64,000 nucleotides of DNA from Takakia lepidozioides. Lineage: Eukaryota; Streptophyta; Takakiopsida; Takakiales; Takakiaceae. The notes beneath the pieces were generated by a model that was given only the letters and a program-made list of their open reading frames with translations, did no database searches and was not told the origin of the DNA. Of this stretch, positions 55,620-64,000 are shown in pieces (positions within the stretch are counted from its first letter, which is position 1; each line of letters starts with the position of its first letter). The translations under genes were made by a program, and so were the position numbers. Location: assembly GCA_030704615.1 (NCBI GenBank), contig CM060734.1:15872001-15936000 (forward strand), in the 5' to 3' direction.

Positions 55620-58050
55620 TGGTCAATTGCATCTGCTACTCTCTGTAATCCAACAGGCATTCACCTTTTTGCCTCGATTGTCCCACCATGGACTGGGGTC
55701 AGAAAAATATTCATTCCACAGCTTCTCATTGTCTAAGCTGTTACTTGTTTCTGGATACTTCCCTGTTGTCACATTGGCAGTACCATGTCAAAGTCACTCC
55801 AAACTATCAAAGGTTCACTCAACCAGCTAACTTGCAGAATTCAACATGAAAATTTAGGGCCAATTCTGATAAGAGGGAAAAACAGGGTGAAAATGTATTG
55901 AAGAAGGTGCCTTCATTAGCAGTGCCTGATTTTATCAATTGTGCCGCTGTTGCTGCGGCTTCCAGTTGACCATCTACCCATGCAGGTTTCTTGCAGCTAT
56001 TGATCCACAGGGAATTATCGGTAATCGTGAGCTTGAAGTCCCGCCCTCTTGGATGAATCTGGACCGGCCAGACTCTACCCCTGCTCCCTCAGCTATCCAA
56101 ACTCTACACAAATCATGCATACATCATTCCTTTGCTGCTAGCGGCTGACAATGACAGCCTACAATTGTTCCAGCAAATACCCAACCCTACTTATCACCCA
56201 TGCAGAATTCAACATGCATCTCAAGGCCAAGTCTGATGAGAGGGCAAAACAGGCTGAAACGTGCCCTCACCACATTGTCCTTGACCCATGGAGGATTTGA
56301 CCGACCATCAACCCAAAAGGACCTCTTGTGTGTGTTGTTTGTCTGTAGTCAAGTAATGTCGGATTGGTCTGTGAGAACCACCACGGTGCAGTTGAGCAGG
56401 CAGAGATTGAAACATGGCCTGCTAAGACCTGTAAGCTGACTCTCCCAAGAACCTTGTAAACATTAGGAAGAATACCAAATCATGGTACTCACAGGAGTCA
56501 CGAGCCCACCTTTGCAGGATGGACGAACTTCTTCACATCGTACATTAAGAAAAGCCACACCTGGTGATTGCGGTTGTCCCACCATCGTGAAAGATCGGTA
56601 TAAAACCCATGCAACCTCACATCACGAACGAGCTAACTTGCATAATTCTACATGAAAATTTAGGGACTACTCTGGTAATAGGGAAAAACAGGATGAAATG
56701 TGTTGAAGAAGGTACCTTCATGCTGCACGTTCAGCCATCTCCACATTGCCATGGATTCTGCAGGCACCAAGCAAGGCCTTCATTTTGCAAACATGTCGAC
56801 CTCTTTCCCCTTTTCCAGAGCTGCCAGGCAGTGTTCAGAATGACATTAGGTACAATTCCAGCTTTGAACAAGACACGGCCTGCTAAGACCAAGCTGACTC
56901 TCTCTCTTGCACCAACGAGCTAACTTACAGATTTCAATATGCATATCAAGCCCGAGTCTGATAAGAGGGCAAAACAGGCTGAAATAGGTTGAAGAAGAAG
57001 GTGCCCTCACGGCCTGCTAAGACCAAGCTGACTCTCTCTCTAGCACCAACGAGCTAACTTACAGAATTCAATATGCATATCAGGCCCGAGTCTGATAAGA
57101 GGGCAAAACAGGCTGAAATAGGTTGAAGAAGAAGGTGCCCTCACAGCCTGCTAAGACCAAGCTGACTCTCTCTCTTGCACCAACGAGCTAACTTAACAGA
57201 ATTCAATATGCATATCAGGCCTGAGTCTGATAAGAGGGCAAAACAGGCTGAAATAGGTTGAAGAAGAAGGTGCCCTCACAGCCTGCTAGGACCAAGCTGA
57301 CTCTCTCTCTTGCACCAACGAGCTAACTTACAGAATTCAATATGCATATCAGGCCCGAGTCTGATAAGAGGGCAAAACAGGCTGAAATAGGTTGAATCAG
57401 GAAATGAATCAGCGGGCTGCTAAGACCAAGCTGATTTCCCCAAGAACCTTGTAAACATCAAGAAGAATACCAAATCATGGTACTAATGGGAGCCAAAAGC
57501 CCACATTTGTAGGATGGACAAACTTCTTCACATCCTACATTAAGGAAAAGCCACACCTTGCGATTGCGATTGTCCCACCATCGGCAAGGATCGCTAAAAA
57601 ACTCATGCAAGCTCTGAAATAGGTCGAAGAAGAAGGTGCCCTCACCACATTGTCCTCGACCTTGTGTCATGACCCATGGAGGATTTAACTCCCCATGAAC
57701 CCAAACGGACCTCTTGTGTGTGCTGCTTGTGTCTTTAGTCTGGTAATGGCGGATTGGTCCATGAGAACCACCATGGTGCAGCTGAGCGAGTAGAGATTGA
57801 GACACAACCTTGAAACACGACCTGCTAAGACCAACCTGACTCTCCCAAGAACCTTGTAAACATCAGGAAGAATAGGAAATCATGGTACGTCTAATAGGAC
57901 CCAAGAGCCCGCATTTGCAGGATGGACAAACTTCTTCACATCGTACATTGAGAAAAAGCCCCACCTTGCGATCGCGATTTGTCCCACCATCGTGCATGCC
58001 TTCATGCCCCGATTCTAGGGCTTGAGTCCCTGTCTGCCCCCTATCCCACC
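55620..58050 (-). pseudogene. OSB-like (PDF-motif) single-stranded-DNA-binding protein, exon fragments
   Basis: On the minus strand the sequence LWNEYFSDPSPWWDNRGKK followed by donor GTGAAT (about 55,735-55,670) matches the start of the plant PDF motif (LWxxFFxxPxxWWDNRxxK). Related pieces recur: DLSRWWDNRN (about 56,595-56,560), LHEFFSDPCRWWDNRNRK (about 57,610-57,555), a weaker one near 57,985, and the downstream half TKDTSSTHKRSVWVHGELNP followed by PWV (about 57,755-57,665) and FWVDGRSNPPWV (about 56,320-56,285). OSB proteins bind single-stranded DNA in plant organelles and often have several PDF repeats. The fragments are separated by introns and tandem duplications, and no continuous gene can be assembled, so this is likely a duplicated, dead segment. 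The assignment rests on a short motif. Confidence 0.5.
56876..57420. repeat. Tandem repeat, about 134 bp x 4
   Basis: Four near-identical units starting GCCTGCTAAGACCAAGCTGA at about 56,878, 57,012, 57,146 and 57,280, containing ACCAACGAGCTAACTTACAG and GAGGGCAAAACAGGCTGAAA. They derive from intron sequence also seen once at about 56,190-56,270. Confidence 0.92.
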
Positions 58051-58310
58051 AGCTCCGCTCGTCATTGTACATTGAGAAAAGCCACACCTTGCGATCGCGG
58101 TGTCCCACCATCATGCACGCCTTCATGCCCCGATTCTAGGTTGAGTCCCTGTCTGCCCCCTATCCCACCAGCTCCGCTCGTCATTGTACATTGAGAAAAA
58201 ACCACACCTTGCGATCGCGGTTGTCCCACCATCGTGCATACCTTCATGCCCCGATTCTAGGTCTTGAGTCCCTGTCTGCCCCTATCCCACCAGCTCCACC
58301 CGTCGTCTCT
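57944..58310. repeat. Tandem repeat, about 120 bp x 3
   Basis: Units start with ACATTGAGAAAA at about 57,945, 58,069 and 58,188 and contain TTGCGATCGCG and TTCATGCCCCGATTCTAGG. The first unit overlaps a degraded PDF-motif exon. Confidence 0.92.
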
Positions 58311-58519
58311 CATGATCAGACTCAACACTATAAGAAAACAAACACAGCTCTGTCATGTTTGTCTCTCACGATCAAACTCGACACAAAGAAAACAAACAGA
58401 CGCCACAGTGGCAGGGAAGACAAAAAAAACGCTAAGTCCCCTCTACTCATGACTGGATGGATGAACGATGGATGGATTTTGGGTTTTCCATCAACACACC
58501 CACTTCCCACAGAAGTAAT

Positions 58520-58706
58520 ACCAATGTCGTGTGCATACATATCGCTACACAACTACATCGCTGTCCAAAAAACCACACATGTGCACGCCACACACTAGTA
58601 TACCACTAGTCCACCACTAGTCCAGCAACTAGTCCAACCACTAGGCTACAACTAGTCAGTCACTAGGCTGCCACTATGCTGCCCAATATGGCAGTCACTA
58701 GTCCAC
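58520..58706 (-). repeat. Partial LTR, truncated, directly abutting a second LTR
   Basis: About 185 bases match 59,035-59,217 of the adjoining LTR, including the CACTAGTATACCACTAGTCC word series, and stop at about 58,520 where unrelated sequence begins. In minus orientation it starts TTGTGTGGAC, lacking the first three bases of the LTR. Confidence 0.75.
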
Positions 58707-58707
58707 A

Positions 58708-59219
58708 CAATGATAAAGAAGAAGAATACAAGCACAAGCTCATGCGAGCTCACAAAGCGAATAAACTCATGCATATATAACCTCATCACTCAAATACAAG
58801 TCAAGCCAAGTGCACCCCACGCCATGGGGAATCCACACTACGGCGCCATAGCTAGGCGCGGTGAGGCTCAACTCGAGAAAGATAAGCCCCGCGCTTGCCG
58901 TGAAGATAACCACTCCAGGGCCTAAAATCTGCCTTGACCCCCTGGATTGACACTTGGGCCAATCCCAAATGTCAATATGTAAAAGCTAGTTATTTCCTAG
59001 CTAGTTTCACACTAGTGGTAAAATAACTTGACAGCTGTCGTGCGCATACATATCGCTACACAACTACATTACTATCCAAAACCACACAACACATGTGCAC
59101 GCCACACACTAGTATACCACTAGTCTACCAGCCACTAGTCCAACCACTAGGCTACAACTAGTCAGTCACTAGGCTGCCACTATGCTGCCTATTATGGCAG
59201 TCACTAGTCCACACAATCA
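58708..59219 (-). repeat. 3' LTR of the DNMT-bearing gypsy element
   Basis: On the minus strand the pol gene is followed by AGCTAGGGGGG (polypurine tract, 59,220-59,230) and then TGATTGTGTGG, the LTR start at 59,219. The LTR ends TTCTTTATCA at 58,708, giving a TG...CA element of 512 bases. It contains many CTAGTGG/CCACTAG short repeats. Confidence 0.75.
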
Positions 59220-59471
59220 CCCCCCTAGCTGGTGCTTAGGTCCCTCTAAGTCCAGGTAGCCATAAGATGTGATAGTGACCATAGCCTCACTAAGTCCTCC
59301 ACCACTGTTACTACACTCAAACTCGATAGATCAAGAGGCGGGTGCAAGAGTTGCCCCATCGTTAGTCGCCGTCTTGCAACCTGTGAACTTGAGCTTGGGA
59401 TATCGTGTATTGACTCCTATGAGCTTGGCCTCCCATGTCTTGTTAGCTGCCTCTAGTCATGTCCAGTGCCA

Positions 59472-60557
59472 CTATCCCAAGTAGTGTGGACATAACCAAT
59501 CTCCATCAGGAACCCTCTCAAGAGGTGGTGTCAAGCATCCCATATGCCAACCTCTTGAGCATCGATCACACACCAACATGGTGGCTGCCCCTTTGGCAGA
59601 CCCACAGAGCATGCACCTCAAACCTGCAGGTACCACTGTCAAGTTTGGGTCAACTCTGTCATCGACATTGGGAAGGTGACATGGCGCACAATTACGCACA
59701 TGGTCTTTCCAAGTCATGCCATCCCGACCCTCCAAGATTAGGACTCCTGAGGGCAACACCTCTCGAACCCTCAGAATAACACGCCCTGCAGTGACATCCA
59801 GGGTCGTAGGAGCAGTCTGCTGCAAATAAACATAGTCACCGGGGCTAAACCTCCAAACCCCAAGACGATATCCTCCACCACGTATAGTGGCATACCTCAA
59901 CGTATCACGGTGTTGTGCAATGGCAACGTTCTCAAAAGCCATGGGCATGACTTTCTTGAACAACTCTGCACGCTGACCACATGCACGTATCCACACGTCC
60001 GGATCGTCAAGGTTAAGGACTTGAGTAGTGTCCCTACAAATGGCTGCAGGCAAATCCGGCTCTCGGCCATAGAGAAATAAATACGGTGAGAAGGAGGCAA
60101 GTGATGCTTGTTTGCTGAACCTGTAGCCCATGGCTAACCAAGGCACCTGAAGATCCCAATCTCCTAGGTGTCCCTTCTGCAAGCCATACTTGCGCAAACC
60201 CCTCTTCACCGTCTGAACAACTCTCTCTGCCAAGCCATCGGCCTCAGGATGATCCCGAGAAGTGGTGCGGTGGTCTATCAAGGCTTTATCACACAAAGCC
60301 TGAAACTCCCCCAAGAACTCTCTCCCTTGGTCCGTGCGTACCTCAGCTAGAGCACCGAATCGGCTAAGCACACGATCCAAGAATGCATACGCACCCCCCT
60401 CACTAGCCTTGTCAGGTAATGGAACCAACTCAATCCACTTGGAGAAGTGCTCCACCATCACCAACACATATATGTGGTGACGCATAGTCAGTGGCAACAG
60501 TCCTGCGAAGTCAAGACTCCACCTGTAGCCCAATCCCATGATTGGTAAATGATGCAA
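59472..60557 (-). pseudogene. Gypsy integrase core with C-terminal PHD finger
   Basis: The DDE core is complete: WSLDFAGLLP (first Asp, about 60,500), EVRTDQGREFLGEFQ (second Asp, about 60,320-60,345) and DHPEADGLAERVVQTVKRGL (Glu, about 60,205-60,262). The usual gypsy C-terminal domain with FSPGDYVYLQ follows (about 59,815-59,845). The last about 50 residues form a PHD finger: CMLCGSAKG, LVCDRCSRGWHMGCL and DGDWLCPHY (about 59,625-59,475). The Cys4-His-Cys pattern lacks the final Cys (Tyr in its place). Chromoviruses usually carry a chromodomain here; a PHD finger would also read histone tails, so a role in target choice is a reasonable inference. The segment has no internal stop, but the zinc-binding HHCC domain upstream is broken by stops. 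Confidence 0.85.
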
Positions 60558-61661
60558 CTATGGTGTAGGGGCGTTGAATGAAGCACGCACCCTGTCACAC
60601 ACCATGCACCTAGCCACGAACTGTTGCACCTCTGTATGCATACCACGTCACCAATACTGCCCCTGCAGTAAATTGTGAGTGCGTCGCACTCCAAAATGCT
60701 CCAACTCCTCATGGGCATGCCGCACTAACCGTGCACGCTGTGTGGGGTGAGGCACAATCCGCACCCGACCATCCTCCCATACTCGGAGCAGGTGTATCCC
60801 CTCCCACTTGAACCTCTTGGCTCGTTGCAGGATCCGATCCCTCTCCTTGGCAGTCACACTGGCTGCCGTGTCTCCAGTACGGAGGTAGTCCAACACAGCC
60901 GAATCCTCATGTATATCTTGGGTACAACCTGGCTCATCACTAGCCTCAGGGTCCTCAGACACTCCGTCTATAGTCATCCCTGTTGTAGGTCCAACCTGAC
61001 CTCCCGATGCCAAGATACACAAAAAGGCAGATGCATGCCATCCCGACACCATCTCCTCGTTCGTCTCACCATGCCACCGAGCTCCAGTGTCATCCTGCTG
61101 GCTCGTGCATGGATTGCGACTCAATCCATCCGCATCCCGATTGACCAAAACCGGTCGATGCACAACCTGAAAGTCATACTCCTAGAGTATGAGTGCCCAC
61201 CATGCAAGCTTCCCCGTAAGCTTGTCTGACTCCATCAACCACTTGAGTGGTTGGTGATCCGTGACAAGGGTGAAGAGATTGCCGTATAGATAGCACTTGA
61301 AGTGTGCCACGGCCCACACTGCAGCTAAGCACTCTCCCTCATATGAGCTTTACTTAGCCTCTGCAGCGTTGTTCGAGCGGCTAGCATAAGCCACTACGAA
61401 CTCTCTTCCCTCGTCATCCACCTGTGTGAGCACCGCTCCAAGCCCCAGCATGCTCCAATCCGTATGCAACTGAAAGGGACGCCCCCTAATAGGTCGTCTT
61501 AGGATAGGCGCCAAGGTCAACCTCGCCTTGAGCTCTTGAAAAGCTCGTTCCTGCTCATCTTCCCACTGCCATTCCTGGTCCACCTTGGTCAGCTTGGTTA
61601 GAGCCTTTGCAATGGCACTAAATCCCTTGACAAACCGTCTATAATAGTTTGCCAACCCCAT
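60558..61661 (-). pseudogene. Gypsy RNase H and integrase zinc-binding domain
   Basis: RNase H: FQLHTDWSMLGLGAVLTQ (first Asp, about 61,430-61,482), VVAYASRSNNAAEAK, stop at 61,348-61,350 in place of Tyr, then SSYEGECLAAVWAVAHFKCY and LVTDHQPLKWLM. It ends in RDADGLSRNP (about 61,110-61,140). After an acidic linker the integrase N-terminus has LVRHAHEELEHFGVRRTHNL (HxxxxH) and ARCMVCDRV (CxxC, about 60,600-60,625), separated by a stop. Together they link the RT to the integrase core in the usual Ty3/gypsy order. Stops at 61,183 and 60,650 confirm that the element is dead. Confidence 0.88.
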
Positions 61662-61667
61662 GAAAGC

Positions 61668-62601
61668 TCAAACTCGGCTCACATCCGTGGGGCGTGGAAT
61701 TTGTGCAATGGCCTCTACCTTAGTCTGCTGTACCCTCAATCCTCCAGGATATATCACGTGACCCTGATACTCAATGTGGTTGTGGAAAAACTTGCACTTC
61801 CCCGGATGCAACTTCAATCCGTGCGCTCTCAAGCGCTCCAATACCACCTGAAGGTGTCTCTCATGCTCCTCCACCATAGCACTAAAGATGATGATGTCAT
61901 CTATGTAACACCGAGCAAAGTCCACCCCTGCTAGAATCCTATCCATGACTCTCTGAAACTCTGCAAGAGCATTCTTAAGCCCAAATGGTAAGAACCGCCA
62001 CTGATATAGGCAATCCTTGCCGTGCTCATTGATCCCGCAGAATGTCGTCTTCTGCTTGTCCGCCTCCTTGATCGGCAACTGGTGATATCCGGATCGTAAA
62101 TCCAAAATGCTAAAGAACTTTAGCATGCCCGATGGCATCAAAGATCTCCTCTGGTGTTGGCATGGCATACTTATCGGACTTGGTCTGACGATTTACAGGC
62201 CGGTAATCACCACACATACGTCTCTCCGTCCAATTGCCATAGATATCCTTCTTGGCTGGCATCACTGTGGCTGAAGCATACTCTCCACCAGAGAACTCCA
62301 CCAAAACAGCCTCCCAGAAATCTTGAGTCCTCATCTGAATCAAAGACCTCTCCATGTCACTGTATCTATAGGGTCTCCAAAAGATTGGCGTGTCAGTGGC
62401 CAACTCAATATGAATCTCTTGACCCTTCAGTGCTCCCAAGTCCTTCAAACTGAAGGCAAAGCAATTCCTGTAAGCCCTCAGGAACCGCCGTATACGTCGT
62501 CTCTCTCCTCTGGTGACAATGGGTCCAATGTAAGGCTCCCAATTGTCCTCCGTAACTGCAACCTTAAGTCCAGTGGGCTTAGAGGTAGAGGACGCGTCCA
62601 A
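61668..62601 (-). pseudogene. Gypsy reverse transcriptase
   Basis: The N-terminal RT has YRYSDMERSLI, EYASATVMPAKKD (about 62,245-62,285) and RMCGDYRPVNRQT. A one-base frameshift near 62,120 separates it from [20 protein letters not shown] (first catalytic Asp), WRFLPFGLKNALAEFQRVMD and the YIDDIIIF box (about 61,875-61,900, the two remaining catalytic Asp). LHPGKCKFF and GHVIYPGGLRV follow. The stop at 61,666-61,668 falls where Arg is expected. Otherwise the catalytic residues are kept, so the copy is not very old. Confidence 0.92.
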
Positions 62602-63765
62602 TGGTTGCTATGTTGCAACCTCTTGAGCAGTACTCCCTGCCTGCTCAGTCAATGACAAGGCCTCATCCTGCCCCATCATCTCATCCTCGAGGACTTCCTC
62701 AACCCGAGAAAAATCCCCAACCTCATCCATCACTGCCGCCCTGGCTGCCAACTCCCTCTGAACCTCGAGCACCTCCCACGTGTGCCATGGATGCCTGCAC
62801 CCCGTGGTCCTCTTATGATCGCCCCCACTCACTGCCTGTACCATCTCGGTAGGCAGAGAGACCATCGAGGGAAATGTACTCCGCACTCTGCGTTGCTCAG
62901 CCATAGCCAAGCTGATAATCCAGGTTATGCAATTGAGATCCATTGCTTGCCCCAACACCTGACGACATGATGCCTCAGAAAGAGACGGCACCGCCGTGGT
63001 ACTAGTGGTAAAACCCATTGCCCGCTCACGCTCGTCAGCATTAGGCTCCACTAACTGCTGTAACTGAGCATCCCATAGGAGGCCAGGTCCACTATCCCGG
63101 AAAGCATGCGATCTTGGGAAGCTGAGCAGTGTAGGTAATGCTGCTCGTGGTTGACCCACCTTATTGACCACTGCCAAAGGCGAATGGTCATTGTGTCTCA
63201 CATGCTGAGACTGCCTCCCTGTGTCCAAAATGCTATCCACTGTGAGGTGTGCTGGCCGCTGCACCCCATCAAATGCACGCTTGAGCAGTGCGGGTGACAT
63301 CAAGTTAGTCCACCATAGCCGTGGACGATGAGCCCGTGACCCCACTGTAGCTGCATCTAGCAACACTGCTGACCCAAGCCACGACCGGACTTGATGCACA
63401 TTGGCCATCACCTTGGCCCGAGAATCGCCCATCAGTGGCACATTCTCCAAGATGTATGCTGGAGATACAGCTTGATGAAGCTGCAAATGGCGCAAAACCC
63501 GCACCATCTCCCAAAACAGACCCAACCTCGAGTCTCGCAATCCATTGTCATGCCCGGCTGATGAATGCCCTTGGCAGGGCCAACCTACCACTACCAGATC
63601 AATGGAGCCAACCCGCTCCAAATCCTGCGCCCCCAGCAACGAAATGTCTGCTGGCAAGGCCTGCTGATATCCACGAACTGCAAACACCGGCAACAACTCA
63701 GGGTACTGCTGCACCAACTGAGCAACATGACGAAGTGAAATGCGTCGTGCACTGAGGTGGTCCTA
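62602..63765 (-). pseudogene. C5-cytosine DNA methyltransferase domain within the gypsy polyprotein
   Basis: Class I C5-methylase motifs appear in order: LVVVGWPCQGHSSAG (motif IV, about 63,555-63,600, Cys nucleophile in PCQ), AYILENVPLMGDS (motif VI, ENV, about 63,425-63,463), GSRAHRPRLWWTNL (motif VIII, about 63,305-63,345), and NADERERAMGF then RQVLGQAMDLN (motifs IX-X, about 62,940-63,050). The SAM-binding motif I (FxGxG) is not readable upstream; the frame hits a TAG at 63,763-63,765 and the sequence beyond (to 64,000) is out of frame. A Glu-rich linker and a TAG at 62,605-62,607 lead into RT. The domain would methylate cytosines in DNA. Retrotransposons with such methylases have been reported in charophytes and dinoflagellates; the position before RT fits a fused polyprotein. 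Confidence 0.88.
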
Positions 63766-64000
63766 GTGCAATCCCCGCACTCTCCTCCTCTCTTGATGGT
63801 ACAAAAGCCTCCACCCAGGCTTGTTGTACCCGTCGATCAGCAACCCGCTTGCAAATCCTTGCTCGTGCCCCACAATGGAGTCTGAGCAACCATGGCAGAC
63901 AACTCCGCCATACCATACATGTCATCCTGCTCTCCTGGAGGTATGTCATCCTCTGAATGAGCGTTGCCCTCTAGCAACTCTCCAGGCCAAGTCACTGCAG

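Larger units (their letters stand above)
58708..64000 (-). mobile_element. Ty3/gypsy retrotransposon with C5-methyltransferase and PHD finger (5' end outside the window)
   Basis: Order on the minus strand: C5-methyltransferase, RT, RNase H, integrase, PHD finger, polypurine tract, 3' LTR. No gag or protease is visible because the element continues beyond 64,000. At least six stops or frameshifts are present. The sequence from 63,766 to 64,000 is coding-like in another frame (CKRVADRRVQQAWVEAF) and may belong to the start of the methylase domain. Confidence 0.85.

Noticed and set aside
61701-62655. Plus-strand open frames across the gypsy RT
   Set aside because: Antisense to a clearly recognised RT with its YIDD box.

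Overview
This window is nuclear DNA of a green plant (streptophyte) and consists almost entirely of nested, decayed mobile elements. Evidence for a plant: GT-AG introns throughout; a dirigent-type protein gene at 16.45 kb; plant-type WWDNR ('PDF') motifs of organellar single-stranded-DNA-binding (OSB) proteins at 55.6-58 kb; Ty3/gypsy, LINE, MULE and hAT elements. A Ty3/gypsy element encoding its own C5-cytosine methyltransferase points to a streptophyte alga (Charophyceae/Klebsormidium grade), where such elements have been reported, but a bryophyte or fern cannot be excluded.

Layout. 1-3.07 kb: broken Ty3/gypsy pol, chromodomain tail and probable 3' LTR. 3.4-13.6 kb: module A, two divergently transcribed intron-rich genes. 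The minus-strand gene joins a ParB-like domain to a C-terminal N6-adenine/N4-cytosine DNA-methyltransferase domain; the plus-strand gene is a MULE-like transposase with a WRKY-GCM1 zinc finger. 13.6-18.9 kb: mostly non-coding, with a gypsy RT scrap and the dirigent gene, the only apparently intact host gene. 18.9-38.85 kb: module B, a second copy of the same pair. Its methylase gene is split by a 12,075-bp hAT-like transposon (20,880-32,954, flanked by the 8-bp duplication GAGTGGGG). That transposon carries a decayed hAT transposase, a protein-kinase-like gene, an unknown coiled-coil gene, dozens of GCGACCGCC hairpins and repeated TATA/initiator modules. 38.85-42.33 kb: an AT-rich repeat, then one end of a second copy of the same hAT. 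42.3-48.7 kb: two fragments of a LINE with RNase H, around an unrecognised pseudogene. 49.1-52.8 kb: gypsy gag/protease remnant and a LINE endonuclease fragment. 52.8-58.5 kb: tandem repeats and OSB-like exon fragments. 58.5-64 kb: a Ty3/gypsy element (minus strand) with C5-methyltransferase, RT, RNase H, integrase and a terminal PHD finger.

The most notable object is the repeated ParB/methyltransferase plus GCM1-transposase pair. Two divergent copies keep the same gene order and head-to-head orientation, share a private family of intronic hairpin repeats, and resemble the ParB-methylase fusions of bacteria and phages placed inside a eukaryotic DNA transposon. Both copies carry stop codons and frameshifts, so they are fossils; the family consensus must come from other copies. 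A second, unrelated DNA methyltransferase sits in the gypsy element, so two different mobile-element classes in one window carry DNA-methylation genes. All protein assignments come from reading motifs by eye; no database search was made.
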